From contig NZ_BMRZ01000007.1 in assembly GCF_014648895.1 (NCBI RefSeq), forward strand, positions 1-64,000: DNA of 64,000 nt, read 5' to 3'. A model generated the notes under the pieces. That model worked only from the letters and a program-made list of their open reading frames with translations. It was not told the origin of the DNA and searched no databases. This DNA is from Streptomyces tanashiensis (GTDB taxonomy: Bacteria > Actinomycetota > Actinomycetes > Streptomycetales > Streptomycetaceae). Numbering within the stretch: the first letter of the stretch is position 1; every line of letters begins with the position of its first letter. Positions 52,571 through 60,614 of this stretch are shown here, piece by piece. The position numbers and the translations under genes are program-made.

Positions 52571-54082
52571 TCAGCCGATCCCGGGTCCCGCGGTGCTGTT
52601 GACCCAGACCCAGGAGGACCAGGTCGAGAAGCCGGTCTGCCAGATGTGGTACGTGCCGGCGTGGCTGGTGCCGAAGACCTCGATCCGGCCGTCGGCGTTC
52701 GAGGCCGCGGTGACCTCGGTGCCGCCGCCGCCGAAGGTCTCCCACGGGCCGTACGGCGCGTTCACCCCGGTCTGCCAGGTGTGCATGGCCGTCTCGCCGT
52801 TCATGGCGAAGACCTCGACCCGGCCGTCGGCCGTGCGCTCGCTGCTGAGCCGGGAGTCCGCGGGGCCGCCGGTGCCCTCCCACCCGGACCAACTGGTGGG
52901 ACTCGTCTGGTACTTGTGGAACACGCCGACCGGCCCGGAGGCGAAGACCTCGATGCGGCCGTCCGCGTTGTGGTCGACCGTGAGGTCGTGACCGCCGCCG
53001 CCGAAGTCCTCCCATGCGGACCAGCCGCCGTTCGGGGCCGTCTGGTACAGGTGCTGGAACGTGCCGCCGTCGAGGGCGAACACCTCCAGACGGCCGTCGG
53101 GCGACTTCTCCATCTCGATGCGGCCGTCGGCGGGCCCGCCACCCGTCGGTTCCCACGCCGACCAGCCGCCGTTCGGCGCCAGCTGGTACCGGTGGAACAC
53201 ACCGACCGGGCCGGAGGCGAAGACCTCGATGCGGCCGTCGGCGTTCACCCCGGCCGCGATGTCGCGGCCGCCGCCGCCGAAGTCCTCCCAGTCGGACCAG
53301 GCGCCCGACGGGGAGAGCTGGTAGCGGTGCCGGAAGGTGTTCCCGTCGATGGCGAACATCTCCAGGCGGCCGTCCGCGTTCGGGGCGATCGCCAGCTCGG
53401 CGTTCACGGGCCCGCCGAGCCGCTCCCACTCCGACCAGTCGCGGTTCGCCTCCCGCTGCCAGGCGTGGTGGACGCCGTCCGCGCCCGCGGCGAACAGCTC
53501 CAGGCGCCCGTCCGCCGACCGCGCCGACACCACCCGGCCCGACTCGGCCGGGTACACCAGGGGCACGGGGCGCGGACCGCTGCCGGGGACGCAGGGCAGG
53601 GTGATGCCGCCCTCCGCGAGATAGACCTCGGGGTCGATCCCGTACGAGAAGGAGTCGTCCCCCCAGATCCGCAGATGGAGGTGGGGGCCGTCGGCGTTGC
53701 CCTCGGCGCCCATCAGGGCGATCTGCTGGCCGGCCACGACATGGTCGCCGACCGACACGTCCCGCCGGTACATGTGCCCGTACTCGGAGGTCCGGCCGTC
53801 CGGGTGCCGGACACGGATCCACTGGCCGTAGTCGCCGACGTACCCGGAGATGGTCACCACGCCGTCGCCCACGGCGTGGATCGGGGTGCCGAGGGGGGCG
53901 GCGATGTCGACGCCGTTGTGCCCGGGGTGGAACGGCTGGCTGACGAAACCGGTGCTCGGGCAGGCGGTGGCCGAGCCGGTGGTCCCGGCCGTGGCCGGGG
54001 TCGCGGCGGCCAGCGCCGGCAGCAGGGCCGCCGCGGCCGCGAGAACCCGGGCCGGCGCGCGCCGGGACAGTCCGCGCAGCAC
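52571..54082 (-). CDS. Secreted M23 endopeptidase with seven-bladed PLL-type propeller
   Basis: A 503-residue secreted protein. A signal peptide (to about residue 32) precedes an M23 zinc peptidase domain (about 45-165) with HNGVDIAAPLG and the HLHLRIW triad. Residues of about 181-503 form seven repeats of the ADGRIEVFA...GVFHRYQ type. The repeats match those of the lysozyme-like protein at 40.9 kb blade for blade. M23 enzymes cut peptide cross-links in peptidoglycan. GTG 54082 follows GGAAGG and lies four bases after the esterase stop, so the two are one operon. Confidence 0.9.
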   Translation of the reverse strand: MLRGLSRRAPARVLAAAAALLPALAAATPATAGTTGSATACPSTGFVSQPFHPGHNGVDIAAPLGTPIHAVGDGVVTISGYVGDYGQWIRVRHPDGRTSEYGHMYRRDVSVGDHVVAGQQIALMGAEGNADGPHLHLRIWGDDSFSYGIDPEVYLAEGGITLPCVPGSGPRPVPLVYPAESGRVVSARSADGRLELFAAGADGVHHAWQREANRDWSEWERLGGPVNAELAIAPNADGRLEMFAIDGNTFRHRYQLSPSGAWSDWEDFGGGGRDIAAGVNADGRIEVFASGPVGVFHRYQLAPNGGWSAWEPTGGGPADGRIEMEKSPDGRLEVFALDGGTFQHLYQTAPNGGWSAWEDFGGGGHDLTVDHNADGRIEVFASGPVGVFHKYQTSPTSWSGWEGTGGPADSRLSSERTADGRVEVFAMNGETAMHTWQTGVNAPYGPWETFGGGGTEVTAASNADGRIEVFGTSHAGTYHIWQTGFSTWSSWVWVNSTAGPGIG

Positions 54083-54086
54083 GGGC

Positions 54087-55076
54087 TCAGGCCTTCCGGA
54101 GGCGGGCGATGACGCCGTCGATGTCGCGCTGCATCATGTCGTGGCGGATGAAGTGGCCGCCGGGCAGCTCGTACCACTCGTGCGGGATCCCCGCGTTGCC
54201 CAGCAGGGAGCGGAACTCCCGCTGGCCCGCGAGCACCTGGGTCTCGTTGGCCGTGTCGAACCAGTTGATCGGGTCGGGGCTGGTGCCGGCGACCAGGAAG
54301 ACCCGCTTGTTGCGGTAACTCTCGATCCGCTGCACCGGGTTGTCCGCGCTGACCCGGGCCTCGTCCCAGAACGGCACACCGTAGATCGTGCCGCCGTTCA
54401 GGTCGAGCGCCGCGGAGCTCGCGTTGGCCCAGTGCCCCACGAGGCCGTTGTCCCGGCGCAGGCTGGCCGGGCCGGAGTGGGCGCTGACCGACGCGAAGTG
54501 GCCGTAGTACTTGGCGGCGTACTTCAGCGCGCCGAATCCGCCCATCGAGAAGCCGGACACGGCACGGCCGTCGTACTCGGCGTACGTGCGGAAGTTCGCG
54601 TCGATCCACGGGATCAGCTGGGAGATGTGGAACTGCTCCCAGTTCCGCGGGCCGACGTTGGAGCTCACGGGGTTGGAGTACCAGCCCGCGTGCCCGCCGT
54701 CGGGCATGACGACGATGAGCGGCCTGCCCGCGGTCCACGCGCGGATGCCCTCGCGGTCGAAGGTGATGAAGTCCTGGTCCGTGCCGCCGCCGTGGAAGAG
54801 GTAGAGCACCGGGTACCTGCGTCCGCTCCAGTGGTAGTCGTCGGGCAGGAGCACGTTGACGCCGGGGTTCCAGCCGATGGCGCCGGTCTGGAAGCGGTAG
54901 TACCACATGCGCGCGTCGGCCTCGTTGCGGTCCACGATGTGCAGGCCGAAGCCGTCCCCGGCGGCGGCGGCCGGCGAGGCCGCCCCGAGGACGCCTCCGG
55001 CGCCCAGGGCCATCGCGGCCGAGAGGCCTCCGGCGGTCTTGAGGATGTTCCGGCGGGTGGGGTTCTTCGCGCTCAA
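54087..55076 (-). CDS. Secreted esterase of the antigen 85/esterase D type, Tat signal
   Basis: A 329-residue exported alpha/beta hydrolase. The signal has twin arginines (TRRNILKTAGGLS) and ends in an Ala-rich stretch near residue 40. Nucleophile Ser (about 176) lies in VSGFSMGGFGALKYA, and the catalytic His in LPGGHFIRHD. Relatives are mycolyltransferase-like and acyl esterases. Streptomyces lacks mycolic acids, so an esterase role on other substrates is likely. TTG 55076 is chosen for CGGAGG five bases upstream. It is the first gene of an operon with the M23 hydrolase. Confidence 0.87.
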   Translation of the reverse strand: MSAKNPTRRNILKTAGGLSAAMALGAGGVLGAASPAAAAGDGFGLHIVDRNEADARMWYYRFQTGAIGWNPGVNVLLPDDYHWSGRRYPVLYLFHGGGTDQDFITFDREGIRAWTAGRPLIVVMPDGGHAGWYSNPVSSNVGPRNWEQFHISQLIPWIDANFRTYAEYDGRAVSGFSMGGFGALKYAAKYYGHFASVSAHSGPASLRRDNGLVGHWANASSAALDLNGGTIYGVPFWDEARVSADNPVQRIESYRNKRVFLVAGTSPDPINWFDTANETQVLAGQREFRSLLGNAGIPHEWYELPGGHFIRHDMMQRDIDGVIARLRKA

Positions 55077-55234
55077 CGTGACCTCCGGTCGGGAGCAGGA
55101 CGACGGTCCGGAAGGTAGCAACGCGACCGTGCCGGGGGACCCCGGAAGATTGCGGACTGACAGGCGGCGGCGCGTCGGCTAGGAGAGCGTCCTCGAAGAG
55201 CGCCGTGGGCACGCGCGGCAAGCAGTCCGGTCCC

Positions 55235-55933
55235 TCAGAGGTCTTCGGCGACCAGCGCCGCCGCCCGCCGCGGGTCCCCGCCGGCGCGGACGAGCAGGGC
55301 ATCCGCGTTCCACGTCGCCCCGCCCCCGCCGGCGGTGACGAGCCGCAGCGTCAGATGCGCCTCGAAGCGCGAGGCCACGAGGGCCGCGTCCGCCGAGGGC
55401 AGCAGGTCGTACACCACGTCCAGCAGAGCGCCCGCCGCGGCGTCGCGGCGTTCCCGGGCGGCCGGGTCGCAGCACCCGAGGGCCTCGCCGACACCGGGAT
55501 CCGCCGGGTCGAACTTCCGCAGGGCGGGCAGCAGCCCGGGGTCGCCCAGCACCGCCGCCGCGGTGAACGTCTGCACATACGCCGTCGGCTCCTGGAGCAG
55601 CGCCGCGAGCAGCGGCACGGCGCCCGGATCACGGCGCACCGCCAGACCGCGTACGGCTTCCTCGTGCGTCTCCGTGTCCTCGTCGCCGACACGCCGCCAC
55701 AGGGCCGCCCTGATGTCCGGGCCGTCCACCTCGGCGAGCTGTCCCCGCGCGAAGGCGGCCTGCTCGCGCACGCGCGCCTCGTCGTCGGAGGTCAGCCGGA
55801 CCAGAGCCGCCAGTGCGGGATCGTCCGCCCGCCCCGACAGGGCGGCGGGAAGCTCGCTCGCCACCTCGGCACGCACCTCGGGGTCCTCGTCACCGGCTCG
55901 ACCGATGAGGGCAGCGATCTCTTCCGCGTTCAT
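55235..55933 (-). CDS. HEAT-repeat protein
   Basis: A 232-residue soluble protein of helical HEAT-like repeats of about 30 residues, for example DPEVRAEVASELPAAL, DEARVREQAAFARGQL and DTETHEEAVRGLAV. HEAT repeats are protein-binding scaffolds. No enzyme motif is present. ATG 55933 is chosen over an in-frame start at 56017 that would cross promoter sequence. Partner unknown. Confidence 0.83.
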   Translation of the reverse strand: MNAEEIAALIGRAGDEDPEVRAEVASELPAALSGRADDPALAALVRLTSDDEARVREQAAFARGQLAEVDGPDIRAALWRRVGDEDTETHEEAVRGLAVRRDPGAVPLLAALLQEPTAYVQTFTAAAVLGDPGLLPALRKFDPADPGVGEALGCCDPAARERRDAAAGALLDVVYDLLPSADAALVASRFEAHLTLRLVTAGGGGATWNADALLVRAGGDPRRAAALVAEDL

Positions 55934-56142
55934 GCGCTCATCGTCCCGCAGCCGCGCCCGCCTCCGGAGCGTCGGGGCGGCGGAGCGCGTCCGCCGGTCG
56001 CCCCTCGCCGTGATCACCCCCGGTTACTATGCCGATCGGAACTCCCCGGACTTCCCCCGGCGCCGTCGACCGGCAGATTCCGGCTCCTGCCCCCGGGGAA
56101 GCCTTCCGGGGTGCGGGATCGAAGAGATGGGTGGCCTGGGAA

Positions 56143-56268
56143 GTGTTGGAAGAGGTCGTAGCGACCCGCTATGTCACGCCTTTGCGTGAGGGCGGCTCGC
56201 TCCCCGGGATCGTCGAGGCCGACGACCTCGGCACGTACGTCATGGAGTTGTCCACGTGGTGGCGCTGA
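56143..56268 (+). pseudogene. N-terminal fragment of a HipA-family kinase
   Basis: 41 codons read EVVATRYVTPLREGGSLPG and IVEADDLGTYVME and then end LSTWWR-stop. The first part closely fits the N-terminus of the Streptomyces HipA-like kinase family, normally about 250 residues or more and continuing VKF-GAGQG. The catalytic part is missing, so this is a truncated remnant. It may still be transcribed. Confidence 0.7.
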
Positions 56269-56623
56269 CCTGCATAGATGCGGCTGTGTCCACCCCTGAC
56301 CTGCGCGGATAAGTCTTTCAGCGTCTTTCGGGTTCGTGCTGCGTTACGCGGTCGATTCTCCCCACACGCTCCCCAGGACCGTCGATACTCCCCAGATTCT
56401 CCCCAGGAAGTGACGTTGCGGAGGGCCGTGGTGGCACCGGACGTCGTTCCGCCGGGGCGCTGCCACGGGAACACTGAGTGACTGCCTGCGAGGGCGGGGC
56501 AGAGCGCACGCGCCCTGGCCCGATGCCGTAAGCCTTTCGTCATCGGGCCCGGGCTGTCCGGCGAGCCTTCGATCACCTTGAATGGCGGACGAAGGCGTAC
56601 AGCGGACACGGAGGAGGGGCGTC
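56269..56623. other. Intergenic stretch with CTCCCCA repeats
   Basis: No gene is recognised. CTCCCCA occurs four times at 56358, 56369, 56388 and 56399 inside an imperfect 30-bp tandem duplication (see the repeat entry). The ribosome site GAGGAGGGG (56611-56619) serves the DM13 gene. Confidence 0.6.
56351..56406 (+). repeat. 30-bp tandem duplication with CTCCCCA motifs
   Basis: GTCGATTCTCCCCA (56351-56364) and GTCGATACTCCCCA (56381-56394) are 30 bp apart. Each is followed by another CTCCCCAG. The array could be a cluster of protein-binding sites. Confidence 0.6.
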
Positions 56624-57184
56624 GTGGGGCGCGTCACGAGGAAACAGCGATGGGGTGCGGTGGTCATCGCGGGTCTGGCGGTGGCGGTGGCCGGGTTGCT
56701 GTGGTTCAAGCCCTGGGCGCTGTGGGTGGACGAAACGGTGAACGAGGCGCTGCCCTCCGCGAACGCGACCTCGCAGGCACCGGCGACGGGTGCGCCGCCC
56801 TCCGCGTCGGCAGCGCCCGCACCGTTCGGCCCGGTCACCGTCGCGCAGGGCAGCTTCATCAGCCACGAGCACGCCACCACGGGTGTGGTGAAGGTCGTCC
56901 GGCTCACGGACGGCACCCACACGCTCCGCCTCGAGGGTCTGGACACGAGTAACGGCCCGGATCTACGCGTCTGGCTGAGCGACGCGCCCGTGAAGGAGGG
57001 CAAGGAGGGCTGGGACGTCTTCGACGACGGGAAGTACGTCAACCTTGCCAAGTTGAAGGGCAACAAGGGCGACCAGAACTACCCCTTGCCCGCCGAGTTC
57101 GACTGGTCGAAGTACCCGAGCGTCAGCATCTGGTGCGACCGCTTCGACGTCTCCTTCGGAGCTGCGACGCTCACTCGTACCTGA
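56624..57184 (+). CDS. DM13-domain membrane-anchored protein
   Basis: A 186-residue protein. An N-terminal helix (KQRWGAVVIAGLAVAVAGLL) anchors it, followed by a Pro/Ala/Ser linker and a DM13 domain (about residues 75-186). Signatures are GFISHEH-type start, LEGLDTSNGPDLRVWLSD, LKGNKGDQNYPLPAEFDW and the end SIWCDRFDVSFGAATL. DM13 domains are proposed to act in electron transfer with a redox cysteine. GTG 56624 has GAGGAGGGG five bases upstream; ATG 56582 is less well supported. Confidence 0.85.
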   Translation: MGRVTRKQRWGAVVIAGLAVAVAGLLWFKPWALWVDETVNEALPSANATSQAPATGAPPSASAAPAPFGPVTVAQGSFISHEHATTGVVKVVRLTDGTHTLRLEGLDTSNGPDLRVWLSDAPVKEGKEGWDVFDDGKYVNLAKLKGNKGDQNYPLPAEFDWSKYPSVSIWCDRFDVSFGAATLTRT

Positions 57185-57222
57185 CATCGGTACGACAGAT
57201 GCGTGCCGTCGGCGCCCCGGAG

Positions 57223-57246
57223 CGGACTGCGTGCCCGGTCAGTCCG
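57223..57246. terminator. Weak hairpin between convergent genes
   Basis: A 7-bp stem (CGGACTG with CAGTCCG) with a ten-base loop lies between the DM13 and MarR genes. Confidence 0.35.
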
Positions 57247-57347
57247 TCCCGCGATCCGGCCCATGGCCTGGTCGAACATCACCCGCGGGCGGGGGCACGT
57301 GGTGGCCGCACCTGTTCCCGGTCGGGGGCGGTCACAAGACTGCGGAA

Positions 57348-57851
57348 TCAGGACGGACGGCCAGGAGCCCCGTCACCCTCGACGTTGGCCACCATCCTGC
57401 GCAGCACCCTGAGCGCGGCCACGTACTCCTCGTCGCTGATGCCCTCATGGACTACGGCGCGTACCTCGGTCGCCAGCTCGCGGAGCCGCACTCTGGCGGC
57501 CTCTCCGGCATCCGTGAGGTGCAGGCGCTGCCCGTCGTCGATCCGGAGCCATGCGCGGTGGAGCAGCTGGTCGAGGACCCTGCCTATCTCGTGGGGCCCG
57601 TCGGCGAGGTGTGCCAGTTGGGCGACGACCTCCTCGCGGCTCGGTGCTGCGGGGCCGCCGTTCACGCGGTTGAGTACCCAGTACTGCGGCTGCGTGACGT
57701 CGATCTTGGCCATGGCGTCACGCAGATGCCGGGTGACGGCCGTCTGCGCCAGGCCGCACCAGTAGCCGACCGGCTGAGTGGCCAGCATGTCATCGGTGGC
57801 GTTCGGGTTCGCCGGCGCCTGGTCGGTGGCGGATCCATTCGGTAATTCCAT
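57348..57851 (-). CDS. MarR-family transcriptional regulator
   Basis: A 167-residue regulator with a winged helix at about residues 55-125: ITxPQYWVLNRV-type start (VTQPQYWVLNRVN), SREEVVAQLAHL, then the wing RIDDGQRLHLTDAG. Ligand and targets unknown. ATG 57851 has AAGG upstream; an extension to 57983 lies in the divergent promoter region. Confidence 0.87.
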   Translation of the reverse strand: MELPNGSATDQAPANPNATDDMLATQPVGYWCGLAQTAVTRHLRDAMAKIDVTQPQYWVLNRVNGGPAAPSREEVVAQLAHLADGPHEIGRVLDQLLHRAWLRIDDGQRLHLTDAGEAARVRLRELATEVRAVVHEGISDEEYVAALRVLRRMVANVEGDGAPGRPS

Positions 57852-58052
57852 GATCGCGAGGCTACCTTCCGCCGACGTGCCGCGCTGTCGGAGTTCGGTA
57901 CTCACCACAACCCGCCCCGGACGTGCGCCGGAGCCGTCGGCCGCCGTGCTTCTCGGGTCCGCCGCAGCCTCGCGCGCCACCATGCCCGATCTGAGGCAGC
58001 CATCCCGGGCGGCGGCTCGCCCGCGCAGCCGACGGGTGGATCACGAAATGCA

Positions 58053-58110
58053 CTGAATCGCTAGGACGTCTGTCCTATACTCACGCCAGGAGCTAGGACG
58101 ATTGTCCTAG
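58053..58110 (+). promoter_or_regulatory. Double operator and promoter of the TetR gene
   Basis: Two dyads, CTAGGAC-gtct-GTCCTAT (58061-58078) and CTAGGAC-gatt-GTCCTAG (58093-58110), have centres 32 bp apart. The first overlaps the -10 TATACT (58076-58081) and the second covers the likely early transcript. A weak -35 CTGAAT is at 58053-58058. Binding would repress the downstream TetR operon. Confidence 0.8.
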
Positions 58111-58138
58111 CGAGGGGTCAAGGCTGTGGGGGTACGGG

Positions 58139-58735
58139 GTGGCTGAGAACGCGGGTACGCGGGCCCAGATCATCGATGCCGCGAACCGGCTCTTCTACGT
58201 GAAGGGTTTCGAGCACACGTCGTTCGCGGCGATCGCCGAGACGGTGGGCATCTCGCGGGGCAACTTCTATCACCACTTCAAGAGCAAGGACGAGATCCTC
58301 GGCGCGGTCATCGAGTCCCGGCTCCGAAGCACGCGCGCGATGCTCGCGGAGTGGGACCAGGAGGAGCCGGGTCCCGCCGAGCGGGTGCGACGGTTCGTGG
58401 AGATCGTCATCACCAACGGCACGGACATCCAGAACTTCGGCTGCCCGGTCGGGACTCTCACCAACGAGCTCGCCAAACTCGGTCATCCCGCACGGGCCCA
58501 GGCCGTCTCCGTCTTCGACCTGTTCCGGACGTGGCTCCGGACGCAGTTCGAGGAGCTCGGCTTCGCCGTCGAGGCCGACGTTCTCGCGATGCACGTCCTC
58601 GCCTTCAGTCAGGGCGTGGCAACCGTGTCCAACGCCTTCCATGACGGCGAGTTCGTGCAGCGGGAGGTCGACCGCCTACACGCCTGGCTCGACGAGCGCC
58701 TCGCGCACGGCCCGGCTCCGCGCTCCGCCCACTGA
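58139..58735 (+). CDS. TetR/AcrR-family regulator
   Basis: A 198-residue regulator. The helix-turn-helix is at about residues 10-56: TRAQIIDAANRLFYVKGFEH, TSFAAIAETVGIS, RGNFYHHFKSKDEI. The C-terminal domain has a single conserved cysteine in FGCPVGTL. GTG 58139 starts 29 bp after the second of two strong CTAGGAC/GTCCTAG operators, so autorepression is likely. It heads a probable operon with the YciI-like and glycosylase genes. Confidence 0.9.
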   Translation: MAENAGTRAQIIDAANRLFYVKGFEHTSFAAIAETVGISRGNFYHHFKSKDEILGAVIESRLRSTRAMLAEWDQEEPGPAERVRRFVEIVITNGTDIQNFGCPVGTLTNELAKLGHPARAQAVSVFDLFRTWLRTQFEELGFAVEADVLAMHVLAFSQGVATVSNAFHDGEFVQREVDRLHAWLDERLAHGPAPRSAH

Positions 58736-58776
58736 ACCTGACCTCTTCCACTACCCGGCAGTCGAAGGAGATTTCC

Positions 58777-59064
58777 GTGTTCGTCGTCCTGCTCCGCTTC
58801 GCGGCCAACAAGAGCCAGGCGCCTGATCACATGGCAGAACACCAGAAGTGGATCCGGCAAGGCGTGGAGGACGGGGTCTTCCTGCTGGTCGGAAGCCTCC
58901 AGGCCGGCCGGGGTGGTGCCGTGCTGGCCCATGGCGCGACCCTCGACGAGTTGGAGGAGCGGGTCGCGGCGGATCCGTTCGTCGCCCACGAGGTCGTCTC
59001 GGCCGAGATCATCGAGATCGCGCCGAACACCACGGATCCCCGGCTCGCGTTCCTGACGGCCTGA
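58777..59064 (+). CDS. YciI-like protein
   Basis: A 95-residue protein of the YciI/muconolactone-isomerase-like ferredoxin fold: FVVLLRFAANKSQAPDHMAE, the HQKWIRQGVEDG His-Asp region and DPFVAHEVVSAEIIEI at the end. The YciI family has conserved His and Asp residues but no settled general reaction. GGAG lies seven bases before GTG 58777. It lies 41 bp after the TetR gene. Confidence 0.82.
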   Translation: MFVVLLRFAANKSQAPDHMAEHQKWIRQGVEDGVFLLVGSLQAGRGGAVLAHGATLDELEERVAADPFVAHEVVSAEIIEIAPNTTDPRLAFLTA

Positions 59065-59067
59065 GCC

Positions 59068-59673
59068 ATGGCCGTGTTCATCGCACCCGACGGCGACCGA
59101 CGATGCGGGTGGGTCGGCAGCGCCCCCGAGTTCCTCGACTATCACGACAGGGAGTGGGGCTACCCGGTCGTCGACGATCAGCGGCTGTTCGAGAAGATCA
59201 GCCTGGAGGGGTTCCAGTCGGGGCTCAGCTGGCGCACCATCCTGGCCAAGCGGGAGAACTTCCGGAAGGCGTTCGCCGGCTTCGACTTCCACCTGGTCGC
59301 GGAGTTCACCGAGGCCGATGTGGACCGACTCCTCCAGGATTCGGGGATCGTCCGCCACCGGGGCAAGATCGAAGCCGTCGTCAACAACGCGCGCCGCGCG
59401 GTCGATCTGGCCGCCGAGGAGGGCTCACTGGCCGCCTTCTTCTGGCGCAGCGAACCCAACCCGGACGAGGTGAACCCACCGCAGACGGTCTCCACCTCGC
59501 CGGCCTCGATCGCCCTGTCCAAGGACCTGAAGAAACGGGGCTGGAAGTTCGTCGGACCCACCACCGTCTTCGCGTTCATGCAGGCCATGGGGCTCGTCAA
59601 CGACCACGTGGCCGAGTGCGTCATCCGCCTTCGGGTGGAGGCGGAGCGGTCGGCGTTTGCCCGGCCCCGCTGA
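59068..59673 (+). CDS. tag: DNA-3-methyladenine glycosylase I
   Basis: A 201-residue base-excision enzyme that removes 3-methyladenine from alkylated DNA. The N-terminal zinc-binding region has RCGWVGSAPEFLDYHDREWG, and the catalytic core LFEKISLEGFQSGLSWRTIL and later GPTTVFAFMQAMGLVNDH. Length is typical. It starts three bases after the YciI stop, so it belongs to the TetR-led operon. That links the TetR to alkylation stress as a possibility only. Confidence 0.93.
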   Translation: MAVFIAPDGDRRCGWVGSAPEFLDYHDREWGYPVVDDQRLFEKISLEGFQSGLSWRTILAKRENFRKAFAGFDFHLVAEFTEADVDRLLQDSGIVRHRGKIEAVVNNARRAVDLAAEEGSLAAFFWRSEPNPDEVNPPQTVSTSPASIALSKDLKKRGWKFVGPTTVFAFMQAMGLVNDHVAECVIRLRVEAERSAFARPR

Positions 59674-59848
59674 ATGTCGACCCCGGGGGCTTGCGGCACG
59701 GCGGCTGTGCGACGGCTTGACAGTCTGGCTGTCTTGCCGCATGGCTGACGAGGTCACTCGCCAGATCAGACGGCGGCCACGGCGCTGACGGGCCGATGCG
59801 GAGGGGACCTTCCGGATATCCACCGCATCGGTCCTCAGCCGCCGACCC

Positions 59849-60496
59849 TCAGCCCAGCCGGTCGAGTGCGGCCAGGATGTCGGCCGGTTCGGCGCGGGTG
59901 GTGTAGTCCGTGTTCACGAAGGCCCAGCGGATCGTGCCGTCGCGGTCGATGACGTAGGTCGCCGGCACGGGCAGGGTGCGTGGGTGGCCGGCGTTCGAGC
60001 GGTCCAGGTCGATGCCGAAGCCGGCGTAGACGGCCGCGAGGTCGTCCGGCAGGTCGAAGGCGAGGCCGAACTGCTTGGCGGTGTCGGAGCCGAGGTCGCT
60101 GAGCACGCCGAAGGCCAGCTCGTTCTTCTCGGCGTACGACAGGGACTCGTCGGGGACCTGGGGTGAGACGGCGACCAGCCGGGCGCCGCGGGCGGTGATG
60201 GCGTCGTGGTGCTGCTGCAGGGAGCGCAGGGCGATGTTGCAGTAGGGGCACCAGGTGCCGCGGTAGAAGGTCAGCACCACCGGGCCGTCGGCGAGCAGGT
60301 CGGCCAGGGCGACGGTCTGGCCGGTGGCCGAGGGCAAGGCGAAGGACGGCGCCGTCGCGCCGACGGGCAGCGCTTGGTCCGCCTGGCCGGAGTCGGCCAG
60401 TTCCGCCGCTGCCCGCTGCATCACGGCTCGGATGTCGGCGGGGATCTGCTGCCGGCGGCTTTCGAAGAAGGCGCGCAGCTCGGCGTTGACGCTCAT
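59849..60496 (-). CDS. Peroxiredoxin-like protein (AhpC/TSA family)
   Basis: A 215-residue thioredoxin-fold protein. The redox motif is TFYRGTWCPYCNIAL, a CxxC in the place of the peroxidatic cysteine loop, as in the peroxiredoxin-like subfamily. It ends with the usual VIDRDGTIRWAFVN strand. It probably reduces hydroperoxides. ATG 60496 has GGAGGAG seven bases upstream. It is divergent from a TetR gene with two matching operators in between. Confidence 0.88.
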   Translation of the reverse strand: MSVNAELRAFFESRRQQIPADIRAVMQRAAAELADSGQADQALPVGATAPSFALPSATGQTVALADLLADGPVVLTFYRGTWCPYCNIALRSLQQHHDAITARGARLVAVSPQVPDESLSYAEKNELAFGVLSDLGSDTAKQFGLAFDLPDDLAAVYAGFGIDLDRSNAGHPRTLPVPATYVIDRDGTIRWAFVNTDYTTRAEPADILAALDRLG

Positions 60497-60514
60497 GGGT
60501 CTCCTCCCGGAGGG

Positions 60515-60602
60515 ATCTTGGAACGTTCGTTTCAAGATAGGGATTGGAGTGCACTCCATGTCAATGGGTGGAGCGGGTATCTTGGAATCATCGGTTCAAG
60601 AT
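60515..60602. promoter_or_regulatory. Pair of 24-bp operators between peroxiredoxin and TetR genes
   Basis: Two near-palindromes begin ATCTTGGAA and end TTCAAGAT: 60515-60538 and 60579-60602, with centres 64 bp apart. Between them lies a perfect palindrome GGAGTGCACTCC (60545-60556). One operator lies by each start codon, which suits co-repression of both divergent genes by the TetR protein. Confidence 0.75.
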
Positions 60603-60614
60603 GGAGTGGTGGGC

